In this document: one piece after another, positions 14,696-23,094 of the stretch
How positions within the stretch are numbered: the stretch's first letter is position 1
How the letters are laid out: each line of letters opens with the position of its first letter
Origin: Multivorans sp965116445
GTDB taxonomy: Bacteria; Acidobacteriota; Thermoanaerobaculia; Multivoradales; Multivoraceae
Reading direction: 5' to 3'
DNA: 64,000 nucleotides
NCBI GenBank assembly: GCA_965116445.1
Contig: OZ220688.1
Location: 2,604,001 to 2,668,000 of the forward strand
The notes under the pieces: generated by a model
What the model saw: the letters and a program-made list of their open reading frames with translations, nothing else
Told to the model about the DNA's origin: nothing
Database searches by the model: none
Position numbers and translations under genes: made by a program

Positions 14696-15301
14696 ATGAC
14701 AGCCCTACGCGTTGGACTCACCGGCGGCATCGCCAGCGGCAAGTCGACGGTCGGCGCCATGCTGGCCGGGATGGGCTGTGTCGTGACGGACGCGGACGCA
14801 CTGGTCGCCGATCTGTACCGGCCCGGCGAGCCGGGCGCTCAGGCAGTCGCCGACCTGTTCGGCCCGCAGATGCTGAAACCGGACGGATCGGTCGACAAGG
14901 ACGCGCTGGGGCCGGCGGTCTTCGCCGACCCGGCCAGCCGCAAGCGGCTCGAACAGGCAATCCATCCCCTGGTCGGGCGGCGCTACCTGGAGATCCTGGA
15001 GTCGGCGGGCGACGGCGCCGTTGTCGTTTTCGAGGTGCCACTCCTGGCCGAGACCGGAGGTCGCGGACGCTACGACGCCGTGGTCACCGTCGAGGCGCCG
15101 GCCGAACTCCGCCTCGACCGTGCAGTAGAGCGCGGCCTCGACCGCGACCAGGCGGCCGCACGGATGGAGGCGCAGGCCCGGTCGGAGGATCGCCGCGCGG
15201 CGGCCGACTTCGTGATTGAGAACGTCGGCAACCTCGAAGAGCTTCGCGCCCAGGTCGAGGCTGTGTACTCCGACTTGAAGCGCCGCGTTCAGCGCTCCTG
15301 A
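14696..15301 (+). CDS. coaE: Dephospho-CoA kinase
   Basis: Last step of coenzyme A synthesis: phosphorylates the ribose 3'-OH of dephospho-CoA. It has an N-terminal P-loop RVGLTGGIASGKSTV, the CoaE-typical DADALVADLY, and FEVPLLAETGGRGRYDAVV. 201 residues, normal length. The 3' end overlaps that of the convergent ITPA-like gene by 13 bp. The ATG at 14696 is chosen because it starts right at the P-loop strand; longer readings run back into the rplM leader. Confidence 0.95.
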   Translation: MTALRVGLTGGIASGKSTVGAMLAGMGCVVTDADALVADLYRPGEPGAQAVADLFGPQMLKPDGSVDKDALGPAVFADPASRKRLEQAIHPLVGRRYLEILESAGDGAVVVFEVPLLAETGGRGRYDAVVTVEAPAELRLDRAVERGLDRDQAAARMEAQARSEDRRAAADFVIENVGNLEELRAQVEAVYSDLKRRVQRS

Positions 15302-15843
15302 CCAGCCTTCTCCACGCCATCGAGCGCCCGCTGGAACGCCCGCCAGGCGCGGCCGCGATGGCCGATCCGGTCCTTGACCTGTTCGCCGAGTTCCGCGTAG
15401 GTCCGTTCGAGGCCATCGGGCTCGAAAACCGGATCCCAGCCGAAACCGCCCTCGCCTCGCGGCGGCAGCACCAGCCGTCCGGCGGTCGCACCCTCGGCGA
15501 CCACTTCCCGGTTTCCGGCCTTGAGCATGAGCGCACATCGCGCGACGACCCCCGGATCGCCAGCGCGAATCGCGACCTTCGCAATCCCCTCGTCACCGAC
15601 CGCCTCCAGCATCCACTTGACCAGCGGACCCGGGAAGCCGTTCATGCAGGCGAGTTCCAGGCCGGTCTCCTCGACGACGACCGGCCGCTCGAGCCGCTGC
15701 CAGGCAGCCTCCGCCTTGTGCCGTAGCACCTCGATCAGGTCGCCCGACTGGATCTCCGGCAGATCGATCGCCGCCGTCTCCAACCGGTGGCCGACGATCC
15801 GCTCCGCCTCGCGCCGCTTGTTCACGTTGCCGGTGACCAGCAC
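15289..15843 (-). CDS. ITPA/RdgB-family non-canonical purine NTP pyrophosphatase, archaeal/eukaryal-like type
   Basis: Hydrolyses ITP, dITP or XTP to monophosphates and so keeps deaminated purines out of nucleic acids. Signatures are VLVTGNVNKRREAERI, IDLPEIQSGD, VVVEETGLELACMNGFPGPL, VKWMLEAVGDEGIAKV and GGFGWDPVFEPDGLERTYAE. The GFPGPLVKWML segment resembles human ITPA (GLPGPYIKWFLE) rather than the GAPGVYSARY of typical bacterial RdgB. The GTG at 15843 puts the first strand at the N-terminus, as in the family; a TTG some 33 nt upstream is possible. 184 residues. Convergent with coaE. Confidence 0.9.
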   Translation of the reverse strand: MLVTGNVNKRREAERIVGHRLETAAIDLPEIQSGDLIEVLRHKAEAAWQRLERPVVVEETGLELACMNGFPGPLVKWMLEAVGDEGIAKVAIRAGDPGVVARCALMLKAGNREVVAEGATAGRLVLPPRGEGGFGWDPVFEPDGLERTYAELGEQVKDRIGHRGRAWRAFQRALDGVEKAGQER

Positions 15844-16002
15844 CCACGGTCGCCGGCTGGCATCCCCGCGGCTCAACTGCCGGCGCCTGGACACGCTGTG
15901 AATAAACGTGCGCCTTTGTGGTGTATTATTCGTCGCGAGAGAGCCAAGGGACAGGCAGTGTAGCCCGCCCCAAACGATCCGGCTCAACGGAGGATGTCTC
16001 CC

Positions 16003-16923
16003 ATGCCTGAACACCTGATCTCGATCGCCGACCTCGCGGAGGGCCAACTCGAGTCGATCCTCGAACTGGCCCTGCAACTCGAATCCACGCCGCATGCCCA
16101 CCGCGACGCCCTCAGCGGCAAGTCGATCGGGCTCTACTTCGAGAAGTCGTCCACGCGAACCCGGGTCAGCTTCGCAGCAGGCATGGCGCAGCTCGGAGGT
16201 CAGCCGATCTTCCTCTCCAACCGGGACCTCCAGATCGGCCGCGGCGAAACGATCGCCGACACCGCCCGCGTCCTGTCCCGCTACGTGGACATCCTCATGC
16301 TGCGCACCTTCGAGCATGGCACCGTGGTCGAGATGGCCGAGCACGCCACAGTGCCCGTGATCAACGGGTTGACCGACGAACTGCATCCCTGCCAGGCGCT
16401 CGCCGACCTGATGACCGTCCAGCAGGAGTTCGGCGAACTGCGCGGCCGCAAGGTCGCCTACATCGGCGACGGCAACAACGTCGCCCACTCCCTGATGATC
16501 GCCTGCGCCCGCGCGGGCGTCGACTTCTCCATCGCCTCGCCGCCGGGCTACGAAGTCGCCGACAAGTACCTCGACCTCGCTTGCGGGCTCGCAGCGGACA
16601 CCGCCGCCCGGATCGAAACCGGCGCCGACCCGCACGCCGCCGCCGCCGGCGCGGACGCCGTCTACAGCGACGTCTGGACCTCGATGGGCCAGGAGAAGGA
16701 ACGAGAGCAGCGCCTCGCCGACTTCGACGGCTACACCGTCGACGACGACCTGATGTCCAGGGCAAAAGGTCACGCGATCTACCTCCACTGCCTCCCCTGT
16801 CACCGGGGCGAAGAAGTCACGGCCTCCGTCGTCGACGGTCCGAGGAGCCGCGTCTTCGACCAGGCCGAGAACCGGATGCACACCCAGAAGGCCGTCATGC
16901 TCCGCCTCCTCGACCGCGCATAG
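16003..16923 (+). CDS. argF: Ornithine carbamoyltransferase
   Basis: Makes citrulline from ornithine and carbamoyl phosphate in arginine synthesis. Carbamoyl-phosphate-binding STRTR is at residues 50-54, HPCQ at 128-131, and the ornithine-side HCLPCHRGEE starts at residue 262; most relatives have Val or Ala where the second Cys (266) is. 306 residues, normal. The second ATG at 16003 is chosen because GGAGG (15989-15993) is 9 nt upstream; it directly abuts the earlier ATG at 15994. A TATTAT at 15924-15929 may be the -10 box of its own promoter. No other arg gene is adjacent. Confidence 0.95.
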   Translation: MPEHLISIADLAEGQLESILELALQLESTPHAHRDALSGKSIGLYFEKSSTRTRVSFAAGMAQLGGQPIFLSNRDLQIGRGETIADTARVLSRYVDILMLRTFEHGTVVEMAEHATVPVINGLTDELHPCQALADLMTVQQEFGELRGRKVAYIGDGNNVAHSLMIACARAGVDFSIASPPGYEVADKYLDLACGLAADTAARIETGADPHAAAAGADAVYSDVWTSMGQEKEREQRLADFDGYTVDDDLMSRAKGHAIYLHCLPCHRGEEVTASVVDGPRSRVFDQAENRMHTQKAVMLRLLDRA

Positions 16924-16938
16924 CTGCGGCGGCGCGCG

Positions 16939-16974
16939 CCCGGTCGGTGCAGCGCACCCGGTCGGTGCGGCGCA
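16939..16974. repeat. 18-bp tandem repeat, two units
   Basis: CCCGGTCGGTGCAGCGCA and CCCGGTCGGTGCGGCGCA in tandem, one mismatch, just after argF. Similar GGTGCGCCGCAC strings recur near 19620-19645. Confidence 0.7.
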
Positions 16975-16985
16975 CCCGCCGGCTG

Positions 16986-17147
16986 GGGGCTCAGGGGGGT
17001 CAATCTCCAGGTGGCGTGAGCGCTTGGTCGGATTGTGAAGGAGTTGGCGCTCACTCCACTCCGCTCGCTCCGGTACGCCGTCGGTTTCTGTGATGTCTGG
17101 GCCGTCGCTCGCTCCGAGGCACCTGGAGGTTGACCCCCCTGAGCCCC
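16986..17147. repeat. 162-bp element bounded by 28-bp inverted repeats (MITE-like)
   Basis: The left arm 16986-17013 begins GGGGCTCAGGGGGGTCAA and the right arm 17120-17147 is its reverse complement with 27 of 28 matches. The inner 106 bp hold no credible gene. It lies between the convergent argF and rlpA genes. It could be a non-autonomous transposable element or a large bidirectional hairpin; no transposase or second copy is visible in this window. Confidence 0.6.
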
Positions 17148-17167
17148 TGGGCGCCGGCTGGACGTCG

Positions 17168-17908
17168 TCAACCCATGAGGAACGCGGCGATGCCGGCGTC
17201 CTTGAGGCGTTGCAGCACGTCGTCGGCCGCTTGCCGGCGTCTGCGCTCGATCTGGACGCGATGCACACCTCGCCCTCTTGTGATCTTCACGTTGTCGAGG
17301 TCGAGTTCGCGTCGGAGGCGCCGGGCCAGCGCCACGGCGCTGCTGCGTTTGCGGAAGGCGCCGGCCTGGATGGTGAAGCTGCCGCGGGCTGTTCGTTCGG
17401 CTGCCGCCGCGCGCCTGTCCCGGCTCGTGCCGCCGGCGCGGCCGCGCGCGGGGTAGGAGATCGGCAACTTCCGTTTCTTGGGTGCTACGCGAACGACCTT
17501 GATGCGGACGTTCGCAAGACCCTGGCCGAACATGTCGAGCTTCCTGGCAGCGCCGACGGAGAGGTCGATGATCCGGCCCTTGATGAAGGGGCCGCGGTCG
17601 TTGATGGGCACGCGGAGCTTCTTGCCGTTGTCCCGGTTCTTGACCTGGACCACGGTGCCGAGGGGCAGTTGCTTGTGGGCCGCCGAGATGCGGTTCATGT
17701 CGTAGATTTCGCCGCTGGCGGTCGGCCGGCCATGGAACTTCGCGCCGTACCACGATGCCAGACCCTTCTGGGTCGTTCCTCGGTTCGGCGACTCGAGGCC
17801 CCTGGTCGAGGCGCACCCGGCCAGCAGGCCGGCGGCGACGACAGCGGCCAACGCGCCAGTGAGCGGCCGGCAGGTGCGGTCGTCGGGACGGGATCGCGGC
17901 CGGCGCAT
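17168..17908 (-). CDS. rlpA: RlpA-like septal lytic transglycosylase, lipoprotein with SPOR domain
   Basis: Cuts glycan strands lacking stem peptides at the division septum. A lipobox ends at Cys32 (AAGLLAGCAS), so it is a lipoprotein. The double-psi barrel domain has GLASWYGAKFHGRPTASGE, YDMNRISAAHKQLPLGTVV and VPINDRGPFIKGRIIDLS, with the catalytic Asp in NDRGPF. A basic linker follows, then a C-terminal SPOR domain (FTIQAGAFRKRSSAVALARR), which binds denuded peptidoglycan. 7 bp separate it from purB upstream, so the two are probably co-transcribed. Confidence 0.93.
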   Translation of the reverse strand: MRRPRSRPDDRTCRPLTGALAAVVAAGLLAGCASTRGLESPNRGTTQKGLASWYGAKFHGRPTASGEIYDMNRISAAHKQLPLGTVVQVKNRDNGKKLRVPINDRGPFIKGRIIDLSVGAARKLDMFGQGLANVRIKVVRVAPKKRKLPISYPARGRAGGTSRDRRAAAAERTARGSFTIQAGAFRKRSSAVALARRLRRELDLDNVKITRGRGVHRVQIERRRRQAADDVLQRLKDAGIAAFLMG

Positions 17909-17915
17909 GGAGCGG

Positions 17916-19346
17916 CTAGACCCTCGGCGCCTCGACCGGCGCGGCCCGGTGTCTCGCCAACGCCGGTTCCACTGCCTCGGCCAGGAAGTCGTCGACCTGC
18001 TGCGCTGAGCGGCCGGTGAAGGAATCCGCGTCGATCAGGGATTCGAGTTCTTCCCGGTCGAGGCCGAAGGAAGGATCGTCCGCGATCAGGTCGACCAGCG
18101 GATTCGGCTCGCCCGCGGAGACCCGAGCGTAGGCCTCGAGACTGTGCCGGCGGATGCGCTCGTGCAGTTCCTGCCGGTCGCCGCCGCGCAGTGACGCCTC
18201 CATCAGGAAGGTCTCGGTGGCCATGAACGGAAGCTCTCGCCTCACCCGGGCCGCCGTGGCCGCTTCATTGACCCGCAGTCCCTGGGCGATGTTCGCGGCC
18301 AGGAGCAGTACGGCGTCGACGGTCAGGAAGCAGTCGGTCAGCACCAGGCGGCGGTTCGCCGAGTCGTCGAGGCTGCGCTCAAGCCACTGCGTGCCGGCGT
18401 TCAGCGCTCCGTGCAGCGAGTCGCTCATGACCCGCCGCGACAGTGAGCACATGCGCTCGGCCCGTACTGGGTTGCGTTTGTACGCCATCGCCGACGAACC
18501 GACCTGGTTTTCATCGAACGGCTCGGAGAGCTCTCCCACGCCCTGCAACAGCCGCAGGTCGCTGCCGAACTTGTGGCAACTCTCCGCGGCGCCGGACAGC
18601 GTATGCAGGACCTGGCTGTCCTGCTTGCGCGGGTAGGTCTGGCCGGTGATCCGCCAGCTCGCCTCGAAGCCGAGCGCCGTGGCCACCCGGGCGTCGAGTT
18701 CGCGGACCTTGCCGTGGTCGCCGCCGAAGAGGGTCAGAAAGGAGGCCTGGGTGCCCGTCGTGCCCTTGACGCCCCGGCAGCGCAGCCGATCGCGGCGATT
18801 GGCCACCTCCTCAAGGTCGGTCAGGAAGTCCTGGAGCCACAGGCAGGCGCGCTTTCCCAACGTCGTCAACTGGGCTGACTGGAAGTGGGTGTAGGCGAGC
18901 GCGGTCGTACCGCGCTCCCTGCGGGCGAAGGCAGCCAGCTCGCCGGCCGTGGCCGCCAGCCTTCCCGCGACGAGGTCGAGCGCCTCCCGAACGATCAGAG
19001 CGTCCGTGTTGTCCGTGATGAACGCGGACGTCGCGCCCAGGTGCAGGATGCTGCCGGCGTCGCCGCTGACCTCGGCGAAGTGCCGAAGGTGAGCCACCAC
19101 GTCGTGGCGCGTTTCCCGCTCAAGCTGCGCGACCCGTTCCAGGTCGAGATCGTCCGCATGCTCGCGCAGCGCGTCGAGCTGCGCCTCGCTGATCGGCAGC
19201 CCAAGGGCCGCCTGGTTCTCGGCCAGGCAAATCCAGAGCCGCCGCCAGGTCCGGAACCGGTGCCGGGCCGAAAACAACCGCGCCATCTCCGCGCTCGCAT
19301 AGCGCTCATGAAGCGGATTCTGCGGCGCCTCCCTGGCTTCGACCAT
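17916..19346 (-). CDS. purB: Adenylosuccinate lyase, eukaryote-like type
   Basis: Acts twice in purine synthesis (SAICAR to AICAR, adenylosuccinate to AMP). The 476 residues closely resemble animal ADSL: RYASAEMARLFSARHRFRTW near the start, ILHLGATSAFITDNTDALI, GVKGTTGTQASFLTLFGGDH and LERSLDDSANRRLVL. The superfamily signature reads GSSAMAYKRNPVRAERM; the usual Pro of SSxMPxKxN is Ala here. Typical bacterial PurB is more distant. A eukaryote-like ADSL also occurs in other bacteria, so this is not by itself proof of recent transfer. Followed by rlpA. Confidence 0.95.
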   Translation of the reverse strand: MVEAREAPQNPLHERYASAEMARLFSARHRFRTWRRLWICLAENQAALGLPISEAQLDALREHADDLDLERVAQLERETRHDVVAHLRHFAEVSGDAGSILHLGATSAFITDNTDALIVREALDLVAGRLAATAGELAAFARRERGTTALAYTHFQSAQLTTLGKRACLWLQDFLTDLEEVANRRDRLRCRGVKGTTGTQASFLTLFGGDHGKVRELDARVATALGFEASWRITGQTYPRKQDSQVLHTLSGAAESCHKFGSDLRLLQGVGELSEPFDENQVGSSAMAYKRNPVRAERMCSLSRRVMSDSLHGALNAGTQWLERSLDDSANRRLVLTDCFLTVDAVLLLAANIAQGLRVNEAATAARVRRELPFMATETFLMEASLRGGDRQELHERIRRHSLEAYARVSAGEPNPLVDLIADDPSFGLDREELESLIDADSFTGRSAQQVDDFLAEAVEPALARHRAAPVEAPRV

Positions 19347-19654
19347 GTCCGCAGTCTACCAGCGTAACTATTTCGTTTGCCGAGGTTTAGCGCCATACAC
19401 CCTCCTGCTTGGGACCCTCCCCTCCGGCCCCCAAGCAGGCCGGACGTCGTCAGTCATCCCTCGACGACGTCGCTGCGGCGGTGCGCCCCGATCGAGTCCG
19501 CCGTGAGCCGTGTTCGCTGGAAGGCGGTTCCTGAAACAGCCGTCCGGAGTCCGATCGGTCGACCGTCGGTTGCACCCCTCGACGACGTCCAGCCGGCGGG
19601 TGCGCTGCACACACCGGTGCGCCGCACAGACGGTGCGCCGCACCGCCGCTCCGG
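19347..19654. other. Intergenic region with hairpin and repeats, no gene seen
   Basis: 308 bp between purB and the end of serA. It holds a 10-bp perfect inverted repeat CCTGCTTGGG/CCCAAGCAGG (19404-19413 and 19430-19439), two copies of CCCTCGACGACGTC about 115 bp apart, and GGTGCGCCGCAC-type strings near 19620. The purB promoter must lie at the left end. None of the open frames looks like a gene. Confidence 0.6.
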
Positions 19655-21262
19655 TCAGGAGAGGTCGACCAGGTCGACCGCGATCACCTCGTCCACAGCC
19701 AGCAGCGCCCGCAGGCAGGCGTCGTCCGGAACCTGGTCGAGCCGCAGCACGGCGAGCGCGTCGCCGCCCGGTTCCCGTGACAGGTGGATGTCGGCGATGT
19801 TGATGCAGGCGTCGCCGAGCAGCGTGCCCAGCCGGCCGACGAAGCCCGGCACGTCACGGTTGCGCAGAAACAGCAGCCGGCCACGGGGCTGGAACTCGAG
19901 CTGGAAGCCGGCGAAGGAGACGACCCGCAGGTCGCCGTGGATCTCACCGTGCCGGTAGGTCGTGCCCGAGGCCTCGGCTACGCCGTCGGCCACCCACGCT
20001 CCGGCTACAGGCTCGGCGCCGATCGCCCGCACTCGCACCAGGTGGGCGTAGGAGGCCTGGTCGCTGTGGGTGGCCTGCACGAGTTCGACCCGGCGGTCGG
20101 CGGCCGTGCGCTCGGCATTGACGTAGTTCACTCCCTCGCCACACGACGGAATCAGGGCGCCCTTGAGCGCCGCCACGGCGACCGATCTCTGCAGTTCCTC
20201 GTCGATGCCCCACAGATCGACCTGGACCCGGCGCAGGCTGCCGCCGAGCGCGACCGCAGCCAGCCGGCCAAGCTGCTCGCCCAACCGCAGGAAGGGTTCT
20301 CCGCGGGAACCCGAGGAACGGAACGGCAGGTTCACCGCGGACACCGCGAGCGAGCCGCGGAGCGCGGCGAGCACCATCCGGGCCGTCTCCGTGGCGATCC
20401 GGTCCTGTGCCTCCGTCGTCTGGGCGCCGATGTGGGGCGTGGCCACGACCTTCGGGTGGGCCGCCAGCCGGAAGTCCGTCGGCGGCTCCACCGGGAACAC
20501 GTCCAGACCCGCGCCGGCAAGCTTGCCCGACTCGAGGGCCGCCAGCAGAGCCTCCGCATCGACCACGCCGCCCCGCCCGACATTGATCACAGCCGCGCCG
20601 TCCTTCATCAGGGCGATGCGCGACTCGTCGAGCATGTTCCTGGTCTGGTCGGTCAGCGGGGTGTGGAAGGTGATGAAGTCGGACCGCGCGAGCAGATCCT
20701 CCAAGGCCACCGGCTCGACATCGAGCCGCTGCGCAACCTCCGCCTGCAGGAAGGGGTCGAAGGCGAGGACGTCCATTTCGAAGGCCCTCGCCCGGGTGGC
20801 TACCCGCTGACCGATCTGACCGAAACCGATCACGCCGAGCGCCTTGCCCTGCAGCTCGCTGCCCACGTGGCTCTTGCGCTCCCAGCGCTCCGCCTTGAGC
20901 GACGCGTCGGCCGATGGAATTCGCCGCGCCAGGGCCAGCAGAAGGGCGAACGTGTGCTCGGTGGCCGAAAGCGAGTTCGCGGTCGGCGCATTGATCACCA
21001 GCACGCCCCGCTGCGTGGCGGCCGCAAGGTCGATGTTGTCGACACCGACTCCGGCGCGCCCCACCACCTTCAGACGGTCGCCGCCCTCCAGGACCTCGCG
21101 GGTGATCTCCGTGCCGCTTCGCACGATGACCGCGTCGTAGTCCGCGATCAGTTCGGGTAGCCGCGGTCGGTCTTCGTCTCGAAGCTCGTCTACTTCCGCG
21201 CTCTCGCGCAACAGTTCGACGCCTGCCGGCGCGAGAGAATCGGCAATCAGGATCCGCGGCAT
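19655..21262 (-). CDS. serA: D-3-phosphoglycerate dehydrogenase
   Basis: First step of serine synthesis: oxidises 3-phosphoglycerate with NAD. Signatures: VGRAGVGVDNIDLAAAT, nucleotide-binding VIGFGQIGQRVATRA, VINVGRGGVVDAEALL and ATPHIGAQTTEAQDRIA. The 535-residue length, with an intervening (ASB) domain and a C-terminal ACT domain from about residue 460 (DVPGFVGRLGTLLGDACINI), marks the long type I enzyme, which may sense serine. ATG at 21262 follows GAGGTGA; longer readings start inside the gap. The namZ-like gene lies 92 bp upstream on the same strand. Confidence 0.96.
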   Translation of the reverse strand: MPRILIADSLAPAGVELLRESAEVDELRDEDRPRLPELIADYDAVIVRSGTEITREVLEGGDRLKVVGRAGVGVDNIDLAAATQRGVLVINAPTANSLSATEHTFALLLALARRIPSADASLKAERWERKSHVGSELQGKALGVIGFGQIGQRVATRARAFEMDVLAFDPFLQAEVAQRLDVEPVALEDLLARSDFITFHTPLTDQTRNMLDESRIALMKDGAAVINVGRGGVVDAEALLAALESGKLAGAGLDVFPVEPPTDFRLAAHPKVVATPHIGAQTTEAQDRIATETARMVLAALRGSLAVSAVNLPFRSSGSRGEPFLRLGEQLGRLAAVALGGSLRRVQVDLWGIDEELQRSVAVAALKGALIPSCGEGVNYVNAERTAADRRVELVQATHSDQASYAHLVRVRAIGAEPVAGAWVADGVAEASGTTYRHGEIHGDLRVVSFAGFQLEFQPRGRLLFLRNRDVPGFVGRLGTLLGDACINIADIHLSREPGGDALAVLRLDQVPDDACLRALLAVDEVIAVDLVDLS

Positions 21263-21354
21263 CGGCTCACCTCGGTTCGGGCTCGGGTCGGCTGGAACGG
21301 TTGGAAGGCGGCCGGACCCGGAGCGTCCCGCCGCCGGCGGATTGTGGCAGTGCT

Positions 21355-22539
21355 TCAGGAGTACAGCAAGACCGAGTCGCGCTCCGCACGAAACTCTTCT
21401 TCGTCGTGTCGCCAACTGGCGTACCAGCTTTCGAGCGCGGCCGGCGCTTCGAGGCCGAGCCGGAAGCCATCCGTGCCCGCCAGCAGGTCGATCGCCGGTG
21501 TGTCCGAAACGAACTCGTAGGGCTCGGCGCGCCAGCCGAAGGCCCGGCCCAGGACATCGCGAAAGGCGAGCAGCAGTTCAAACCCGAGGCGCACCGGCTG
21601 AATGAGCCTGATGTCGACGACGCGAATCTCCACGCCGGCACACACGGCCCCAGCGTGTTTCTGGAACTGGGGCCGGAACATGGCGGGAACGACGGAGACA
21701 CCGTTCAGCCCCGCGGCTTCGAGGCGCTCCTCGCAGCGGCCGGCGAGCGCCGGCGCATCGGCCCCGGGAGCGCCGAGGAGGTGAAACGGCCGCGTCGTGC
21801 CCCGACCCTCCGACACGGTGGTCGCTTCGAACAGACACAGCCCGGGATAGATGGCCGCGGTATCCGGCGACGGCATGTTCGGGGACGGCGCCGTCCATGG
21901 CCAGCCCACATCGGGCCAGGTCTGCACGCGACGCCAACCCTCGATCTCGAAGACGGTGAGGGAAGCGGCGTCCCAACCGCGGCGTCGAGCCTCCAGCAGG
22001 ACGATCTCCGCCAGGGTCAACCCGTGCCGTTGCGGCATGCGAAAGGCGCCCACGAAGGAGGCGAAGTCGAGGTCCAGCAGGTTGCCTTCCACCTCCCCGC
22101 CGCCCAGGGGATTCGGACGGTCGAGGATCCAGACCTCACAGCCAGCGGCAAGCGCGACCTCGGCCGCCCACACCGCGGAGGCCGCGAACGTGTAGTAGCG
22201 GGCGCCCACATCCTGGAGATCGATTACCAGCAGATCGCAACCATCGAAGACCTCTGGCTGGGGTCGCAGGCTGGACGCATCGTCGCCGTAGAGCGAGACG
22301 ATGGGCGAGCCCGTCCACGGATCCCGCTCGCCTCGCGAGGCGACCATGTCCTGCTCGACGCCGTAGAAGCCGTGCTCCGGCGCCAGCAGTGCCGCGGGCG
22401 ACCGAGTCGCCGCAAGGGCCAGATGCGCGTGAACGCCGTCTCGACTCAGAGACGCCTGGTGACACAGAAGCGCGTAGCGACGTCGCCTCAGACGCCCGGC
22501 GTCATCGAGCAGGCGGTCGAGACCGAAACGGATCGCCAC
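21355..22539 (-). CDS. namZ: DUF1343 protein, NamZ-like exo-beta-N-acetylmuramidase
   Basis: The DUF1343 family was characterised as NamZ, which removes N-acetylmuramic acid from muropeptide sugar ends in peptidoglycan recycling. Signatures: LCHQASLSRDGVHAH, LLAPEHGFYGV, LVIDLQDVGARYYTFA, LDRPNPLGGG, SPNMPSPDTAAIYPGLCLFE and VSEGRGTTRPFHLLGAP. 394 residues, full domain. No signal peptide is evident, so it is probably cytoplasmic, unlike the secreted members. The GTG start lies 6 bp after the moaC stop, pointing to one transcript. Confidence 0.9.
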   Translation of the reverse strand: MAIRFGLDRLLDDAGRLRRRRYALLCHQASLSRDGVHAHLALAATRSPAALLAPEHGFYGVEQDMVASRGERDPWTGSPIVSLYGDDASSLRPQPEVFDGCDLLVIDLQDVGARYYTFAASAVWAAEVALAAGCEVWILDRPNPLGGGEVEGNLLDLDFASFVGAFRMPQRHGLTLAEIVLLEARRRGWDAASLTVFEIEGWRRVQTWPDVGWPWTAPSPNMPSPDTAAIYPGLCLFEATTVSEGRGTTRPFHLLGAPGADAPALAGRCEERLEAAGLNGVSVVPAMFRPQFQKHAGAVCAGVEIRVVDIRLIQPVRLGFELLLAFRDVLGRAFGWRAEPYEFVSDTPAIDLLAGTDGFRLGLEAPAALESWYASWRHDEEEFRAERDSVLLYS

Positions 22540-22545
22540 GAGAGG

Positions 22546-23034
22546 TCAGCGGGCGCGCCGGTACTCGCCGCGCTGGTACTCGCCACTTTGACCGCCGCTC
22601 TTCGCCTCCAACAGCAGATCGGTGATCACGGCGCCGCGTTCGACCGACTTGACCATGTCGTAGAGCGCGAGGGCTGCCGCCGCGCACGCGGTCAATGCCT
22701 CCATCTCGGCGCCGGTGCGGGCCGTGACCACGACCCGGCTACGGATCGTCACGCCTCCCTCGCCGGGTTCGATCTCCACTTCCACCTGGTCCAGCGGCAA
22801 CGGATGAGCGAGCGGCACCCAGGTAGCAGTGCTCTTGGCAGCCTGGACGCCCGCCACTCGCGCCACGGTCAGGGCGTCACCCTTGGGCAACTCTTCCAGG
22901 CGCTCGACCGTGCCGCCGGACAGCAACACCCTGCACGAAGCCTGCGCGACCCGCCGCGTGGTGTCCTTGGTCGAAACATCGACCATCGCCGCGCGCCCGC
23001 GACGGTCGAGGTGGCTGAAGGGTTCGGCGCTCAT
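22546..23034 (-). CDS. moaC: Cyclic pyranopterin monophosphate synthase MoaC
   Basis: With MoaA it makes cPMP from GTP in molybdenum-cofactor synthesis. Signatures: MVDVSTKDTTRRVAQASC, KGDALTVARVAGVQAAKST, WVPLAHPLPLDQVEVEI and MEALTACAAAALALYDMVK. 162 residues, normal length. No other moa or moe gene is in the window, so the pathway is dispersed. Divergent from the glycosyltransferase gene. Confidence 0.95.
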   Translation of the reverse strand: MSAEPFSHLDRRGRAAMVDVSTKDTTRRVAQASCRVLLSGGTVERLEELPKGDALTVARVAGVQAAKSTATWVPLAHPLPLDQVEVEIEPGEGGVTIRSRVVVTARTGAEMEALTACAAAALALYDMVKSVERGAVITDLLLEAKSGGQSGEYQRGEYRRAR

Positions 23035-23094
23035 GCCAACGATCCGGGGCGCGTCCGGCGCCCTCCGCGTCGCTCGCTAACCTAGCAGCCCGGG

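Noticed and set aside
17120..17147. TTGACC promoter-like string in the right inverted repeat
   Set aside because: No -10 element at a suitable distance, and the string is part of the 28-bp inverted repeat between convergent genes.
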